Shown: piece after piece, positions 6,521 through 9,525 of the stretch | How the letters are laid out: every line of letters starts with the position of its first letter | Numbering within the stretch: position 1 is the first letter of the stretch | Assembly (NCBI GenBank): GCA_023434095.1 | Contig: JAEYTJ010000235.1 | Coordinates: forward strand, 1-9,525 | DNA length: 9,525 bases | Origin: Pseudomonadota bacterium | GTDB lineage: Bacteria; Pseudomonadota; Alphaproteobacteria; Rhizobiales; Xanthobacteraceae | Direction: 5' to 3' | Program-made: the position numbers and the translations under genes | Notes under the pieces: model-generated | What the model was told of the DNA's origin: nothing | What the model saw: the letters and a program-made list of their open reading frames with translations, nothing else | Database searches by the model: none

Positions 6521-7885
6521 ATGATCAGCGCCTTCGAGCTCTTCAAGATCGGCATCGGCCCGTCCTCCTCCCACACGGTGGGGCCGATGCTGGCGGCACT
6601 GCGCTTTGCCGAGAGCCTCGCCGCCGACGAGCTCATCGCCCGCACCGCCCGCGTGGAAGTGGTGCTCTACGGCTCGCTCGCCTGGACCGGCAAGGGCCAC
6701 GGCACCGACAAGGCGGTGATCCTCGGCCTTGCGGGCCTCCACCCGCGCAATGTCGACCCCGACCGCGCCGATGTGCTCGTTGCCGGTGTGGCGGAAGACG
6801 GCCGCCTGCCGCTCGGCGGCAGCCACGGCATCCGCTTCGATCCCACGCGCGACATCGTCTTCGACGGCGTCTCTCCCACTCCTCAGCACCCGAACACGCT
6901 CGCCTTCCGCGCCCTCGCGGCCGACGGATCGCGGCTCCACGAAGCCCGCTGGTGCTCCATCGGCGGCGGCTTCGTGGTGCCGGAGGCGGAGGTCGGCCAA
7001 CCGCCGGCACCGGACGCCCTCGCCCTGCCCTACCCGTTCCGCAACGCCCGCGAACTCCTCGCCCTCGCGGCGCGCGAAAATCTCTCCATCGCCGATCTCG
7101 TTCTCGCCAATGAGCAGGCCCGCCGCGTACCGGACGAGGTGACCGCCCGGCTCGACGGCGTGGTCGAGGCGATGATGGCCTGCGTCGACCGGGGGCTCGC
7201 CACCACGGGCGAGTTGCCCGGCGGCCTGCAGGTGAAGCGCCGCGCCAAGGCGATCCGCGATAGCCTTCTCGCCCGCAACGCCCCGACCCCGCACGAGATC
7301 ATGGACTGGGTCAGCCTCTACGCCATCGCGGTGAATGAGGAGAACGCCGCCGGCGGGCGTGTCGTCACCGCCCCCACCAATGGCGCGGCGGGCGTGGTGC
7401 CGGCGACGCTGCGCTACTACCGCGACCATTGCCCCGGCGCCAACCGCGAGGGGCTCCACACCTTCCTGCTCACCGCCACCGCCATCGGCGCGCTGTTCAA
7501 GATCAACGCCTCGATCTCCGGCGCCGAGGTCGGCTGCCAGGGCGAGGTCGGCGTCGCCTGCTCCATGGCGGCAGGCGGGCTCGCCGCCGCGCTCGGCGGC
7601 ACCCCGGCACAGGTGGAAAACGCGGCGGAAATCGGCATGGAGCATCATCTCGGCATGACCTGCGATCCCATTGGCGGGCTGGTGCAGGTGCCCTGCATCG
7701 AGCGCAACGCCTTTGGCGCCATCAGCGCGGTCAACGCCGCCTCGCTGGCGCTGCATGGCGACGGCACCCACATCGTCTCGCTCGACAAGGTCATCGTCAC
7801 CATGCGCGAGACCGGCCGCGACATGGCGTCGAAATACAAGGAAACCTCGCTGGGCGGCCTCGCCGTGAACCTGCCGGAATGCTGA
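6521..7885 (+). CDS. sdaA: L-serine dehydratase (L-serine ammonia-lyase), single-chain iron-sulfur type
   Basis: SdaA converts L-serine to pyruvate and ammonia with an oxygen-sensitive [4Fe-4S] cluster. The 454 residues are the usual length of the single-chain (type 2) bacterial enzyme. The N-terminal beta domain begins FELFKIGIGPSSSHTVGPM (5-23), with SLAWTGKGHGTDKA at 52-65 and LPLGGSHGIRF at 96-106. The alpha domain (about 185-454) carries VVTAPTNGAAGVVPATLRYY (281-300). Cluster cysteines are visible at 339 (EVGCQGEVG), 381 (TCDPIGGLVQVPC) and 392. The final residue, Cys454 in LPEC, fits the tail-in-mouth cysteine known from the Legionella enzyme. The 42- and 11-residue spacings match that enzyme. 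The ribosome binding site is weak (CGGA, about ten bases upstream), so initiation may depend on upstream translation. Placed after sox, it can drain serine formed from sarcosine-derived glycine and methylene-THF. Confidence 0.96.
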   Translation: MISAFELFKIGIGPSSSHTVGPMLAALRFAESLAADELIARTARVEVVLYGSLAWTGKGHGTDKAVILGLAGLHPRNVDPDRADVLVAGVAEDGRLPLGGSHGIRFDPTRDIVFDGVSPTPQHPNTLAFRALAADGSRLHEARWCSIGGGFVVPEAEVGQPPAPDALALPYPFRNARELLALAARENLSIADLVLANEQARRVPDEVTARLDGVVEAMMACVDRGLATTGELPGGLQVKRRAKAIRDSLLARNAPTPHEIMDWVSLYAIAVNEENAAGGRVVTAPTNGAAGVVPATLRYYRDHCPGANREGLHTFLLTATAIGALFKINASISGAEVGCQGEVGVACSMAAGGLAAALGGTPAQVENAAEIGMEHHLGMTCDPIGGLVQVPCIERNAFGAISAVNAASLALHGDGTHIVSLDKVIVTMRETGRDMASKYKETSLGGLAVNLPEC

Positions 7886-7919
7886 ACCCATGCGAGGCGA
7901 CCGCGAGAATTCATCCCGC

Positions 7920-7950
7920 TTGCTACCTGAGGCGGCAAATTTGCTATGCT
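7920..7950 (+). promoter_or_regulatory. Candidate promoter/operator of the GlxA-type regulator
   Basis: An unusually AT-rich patch lies in the 82-base sdaA-regulator gap. TTGCTA occurs at 7920-7925 and again at 7941-7946, a 21-base period (two helical turns), the spacing typical of AraC-family half-sites. The second copy overlaps an extended -10-like TGCTATGCT (7942-7950) and the perfect palindrome GCAAATTTGC (7935-7944). If the first TTGCTA served as a -35, the spacer to TATGCT would be 19 bases, rather long. A promoter with autoregulation is inferred; only the sequence elements are seen. Confidence 0.4.
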
Positions 7951-7956
7951 GGGTTC

Positions 7957-7961
7957 AGGAG
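7957..7961 (+). promoter_or_regulatory. Ribosome binding site favouring the 7968 start of the regulator
   Basis: AGGAG lies six bases before the ATG at 7968. An in-frame ATG at 7890 would add 26 residues, but it would place the AT-rich promoter-like patch inside the coding region and has only a weak GGAA ten bases upstream. Confidence 0.65.
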
Positions 7962-7967
7962 CAGGCC

Positions 7968-9020
7968 ATGAACCAGCAGCGTCCGACCTCCCTGGCCATG
8001 ACGAGCGCGTCCAGCACGGCGGCGCCGGTGCTGAATGTCGGCTTCATCCTGGCCGATAATTTCACCCTCTCGGCCTTCTCGCTGATGGTCGACCAGTTCC
8101 GCCTCGCCGCCGACGACGGCGACCGCTCGCGCCCCATCCTCGCCCGCTGGCAGGTGATGTCCTCGAAGCAGGAGCCGATCCGCGCCAGCTGCAGCATCAC
8201 GGTGGCGCCCTCCGGCCCGCTCGTCGACCCCGCGAATTTCCACTACATCATCGTCGTCGGCGGTCTCCTGCATGGCGGCCAGCAGCTTGACGAGGACAGC
8301 ATCGCCTATCTGAAGCGCGCCGCCCGCGCCGGCGTGTCGCTGGTCGGCGTGTGCACCGGCTCCTTCGTGCTGGCGCGCGCCGGGCTGATGACCGGACGGC
8401 GCTGCTGCGTCTCCTGGTACCACTATCAGGACTTCCTGGAGGAATTCCCCCACCACACCCCGGTGGCGGACCGGCTCTACGTCATCGACGGCGACCGCAT
8501 CACCTGCGCCGGCGGCGGCGGCGCGGCGGATCTCGCCACCGCGCTGGTCGAGAAGTTCCTCGGCCGCTCCGTCGCGCAGAAGAGCCGGCACGTGCTGCTG
8601 CTCGACCGCCAGCGCCCCGGCACCGAATCCCAGCCGCACCCGCCCATCGCCGATCTCGTGGCGGACGACCGTGTGCGCCGGGCGCTGCTGATGATGGAGC
8701 AGAACCTCGCCGACCCGCTGCCCATCGCCGACATCGCCCGGCGGCTGCAGCTCTCCACCCGCCAGCTCGAACGCCTGTTCCAGACGGTGATGGGCCAGCG
8801 CCCGGCGGAGTTCTACCGCCGGCTGCGGCTGCGCTATGCCCGCTTCCTGCTCGACACGACCGGCCGCTCCGTCACCGATATCGCGCTGGAAGCCGGCTTC
8901 TCCGACTGCGCGCATTTCTCCCGCCAGTTCAAGGCCCAGCACGGCTTCACCCCGTCGGATGCGCGCGCCCGCGCCCCCGTCGCGGTGCAGAGCGTCGCCG
9001 GCCACCGGCTGTTCGACTGA
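7968..9020 (+). CDS. GlxA-family transcriptional regulator (DJ-1/PfpI domain plus AraC DNA-binding domain)
   Basis: The product has 350 residues. The N-terminal DJ-1/PfpI (GATase1-like) sensor domain spans about 21-200: VLNVGFILADNFTLSAFSLM (21-40), YIIVVGGLL (93-101), and the nucleophile-elbow sequence VGVCTGSFVLARAGL (126-140) with Cys129. An AraC C-terminal domain spans about 233-335. Its first helix-turn-helix is near LPIADIARRLQLSTRQLERL (251-270), and the second is in SVTDIALEAGFSDCAHFSRQ (301-320), ending HGFTPSDAR. The architecture is that of GlxA, ArgR, CdhR, GbdR and SouR; the last two sense methylated glycines in Pseudomonas and control sarcosine and betaine catabolism. With the sox-sdaA operon directly upstream, control of that operon in response to sarcosine or a related methylamine is the best guess. 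The effector cannot be read from sequence, so no symbol is given. The start is chosen for its AGGAG site. It ends six bases from the converging anti-sigma gene, and no terminator hairpin is seen between them. Confidence 0.93.
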   Translation: MNQQRPTSLAMTSASSTAAPVLNVGFILADNFTLSAFSLMVDQFRLAADDGDRSRPILARWQVMSSKQEPIRASCSITVAPSGPLVDPANFHYIIVVGGLLHGGQQLDEDSIAYLKRAARAGVSLVGVCTGSFVLARAGLMTGRRCCVSWYHYQDFLEEFPHHTPVADRLYVIDGDRITCAGGGGAADLATALVEKFLGRSVAQKSRHVLLLDRQRPGTESQPHPPIADLVADDRVRRALLMMEQNLADPLPIADIARRLQLSTRQLERLFQTVMGQRPAEFYRRLRLRYARFLLDTTGRSVTDIALEAGFSDCAHFSRQFKAQHGFTPSDARARAPVAVQSVAGHRLFD

Positions 9021-9026
9021 CGGCGC

Positions 9027-9525
9027 TCAGATCCCGGCCTCGGTCGGGCTGGCATTGCCCTTCATCAGGATCGGCCCGGTCGGGCGCCCGGTAGGCGAGC
9101 CGCCCGCCGGCTCCAGCGTCACCTCGTAAAGCTGCTCCGCCGCCGGGCGCGGCAGGCCTGCGACGCTCAACTCGACATTGCGCATCGCCTCCAACAGGCC
9201 GACGGACACCGGCCCGCGCTCGCGGTCCCACAGCGTCCACACCTGCAGCGACTTGCCCTCCGGCGCTCTGAGCGCGCTCAGCGCCAGAAGCTCGGTGCGC
9301 CCGTCGCGGAAGGCGTTGACCACTGCCGCCGGCTGGTTCTGGTCGGAGAGCAGCACCGCCACCAGCACCGGCGCCTGCGCCGCCTGCCGCGCCAGATGCG
9401 CCGCCCCGAAGGCGAGCAGCACCAGCGCGGCCGAGGCGGCCAGACCATAACCGCGCCACAGTCCGAGACTGCCCCACCACCCGGCCAGCCGGGAAGGCCG
9501 CGCATCGCCGCGCCCTGCCTGCGGT
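9027..9525 (-). CDS. Anti-sigma factor, RskA-like C-terminal domain (5' end cut by window edge)
   Basis: This minus-strand frame enters at the right edge and ends at the stop complementary to 9027-9029, leaving 165 visible residues. It contains one membrane segment, about WRGYGLAASAALVLLAFGAA. After it comes a periplasmic domain with VAVLLSDQNQPAAVVNAF, LQVWTLWDRERGPVSVGLL and the C-terminal LEPAGGSPTGRPTGPILMKG. The EPxGGSPTGxPTGP ending is a hallmark of the anti-sigma-K (RskA) family. These proteins hold an extracytoplasmic-function sigma factor at the inner membrane until released. The cytoplasmic sigma-binding N-terminus lies outside the window, and the partner sigma gene would be expected immediately upstream on the minus strand (beyond 9525). 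An internal GTG at 9422 is not a plausible start because it would cut the membrane segment. Nothing links it functionally to the sarcosine genes. Confidence 0.82.
   Translation of the reverse strand, partial: PQAGRGDARPSRLAGWWGSLGLWRGYGLAASAALVLLAFGAAHLARQAAQAPVLVAVLLSDQNQPAAVVNAFRDGRTELLALSALRAPEGKSLQVWTLWDRERGPVSVGLLEAMRNVELSVAGLPRPAAEQLYEVTLEPAGGSPTGRPTGPILMKGNASPTEAGI

Noticed and set aside
6287..7891. 534-codon minus-strand open frame over sdaA
   Set aside because: Antisense shadow; the sdaA frame shows all family motifs and cluster cysteines.

Overview
The window is GC-rich, densely coded bacterial chromosome. Gene content, codon use and the two kinds of palindromic intergenic repeat suggest an alphaproteobacterium of the Hyphomicrobiales, perhaps Xanthobacteraceae or a relative. 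That placement is inferred from style and family resemblance; there is no rRNA or other marker gene here.

Layout. Positions 1-731 (minus) hold most of a DUF533/TerB-like protein cut by the left edge. A divergent intergenic region (732-1002) separates it from a plus-strand catabolic run: soxB (1003-2253), soxD (2419-2718), soxA (2720-5755) and soxG (5748-6332), the four subunits of heterotetrameric sarcosine oxidase, followed by sdaA (6521-7885), a single-chain iron-sulfur L-serine dehydratase. Next comes a GlxA-type AraC regulator (7968-9020). A minus-strand RskA-like anti-sigma factor cut by the right edge (9027-9525) converges on it with a 6-base gap.

How the genes fit together. Sarcosine oxidase demethylates sarcosine to glycine and passes the one-carbon unit to tetrahydrofolate. 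Serine hydroxymethyltransferase (not in this window) can combine glycine and methylene-THF into serine, which SdaA deaminates to pyruvate. The cluster therefore reads as a route from sarcosine (and upstream glycine betaine, dimethylglycine or creatine) to central carbon and ammonia. The adjacent regulator belongs to the DJ-1/PfpI-AraC architecture that includes GbdR and SouR of Pseudomonas and is the natural candidate for its control.

The genes are a familiar system and I see no convincing new one. The less ordinary parts are in the gaps. The soxB-soxD and soxG-sdaA gaps each carry an inverted pair of palindromic repeats, from two different families. Each pair is crossed by a small plus-strand ORF of about 50 codons that is start/stop coupled to a sox gene. 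Short direct repeats lie upstream of soxB and of the regulator gene and are candidate AraC-family operators.
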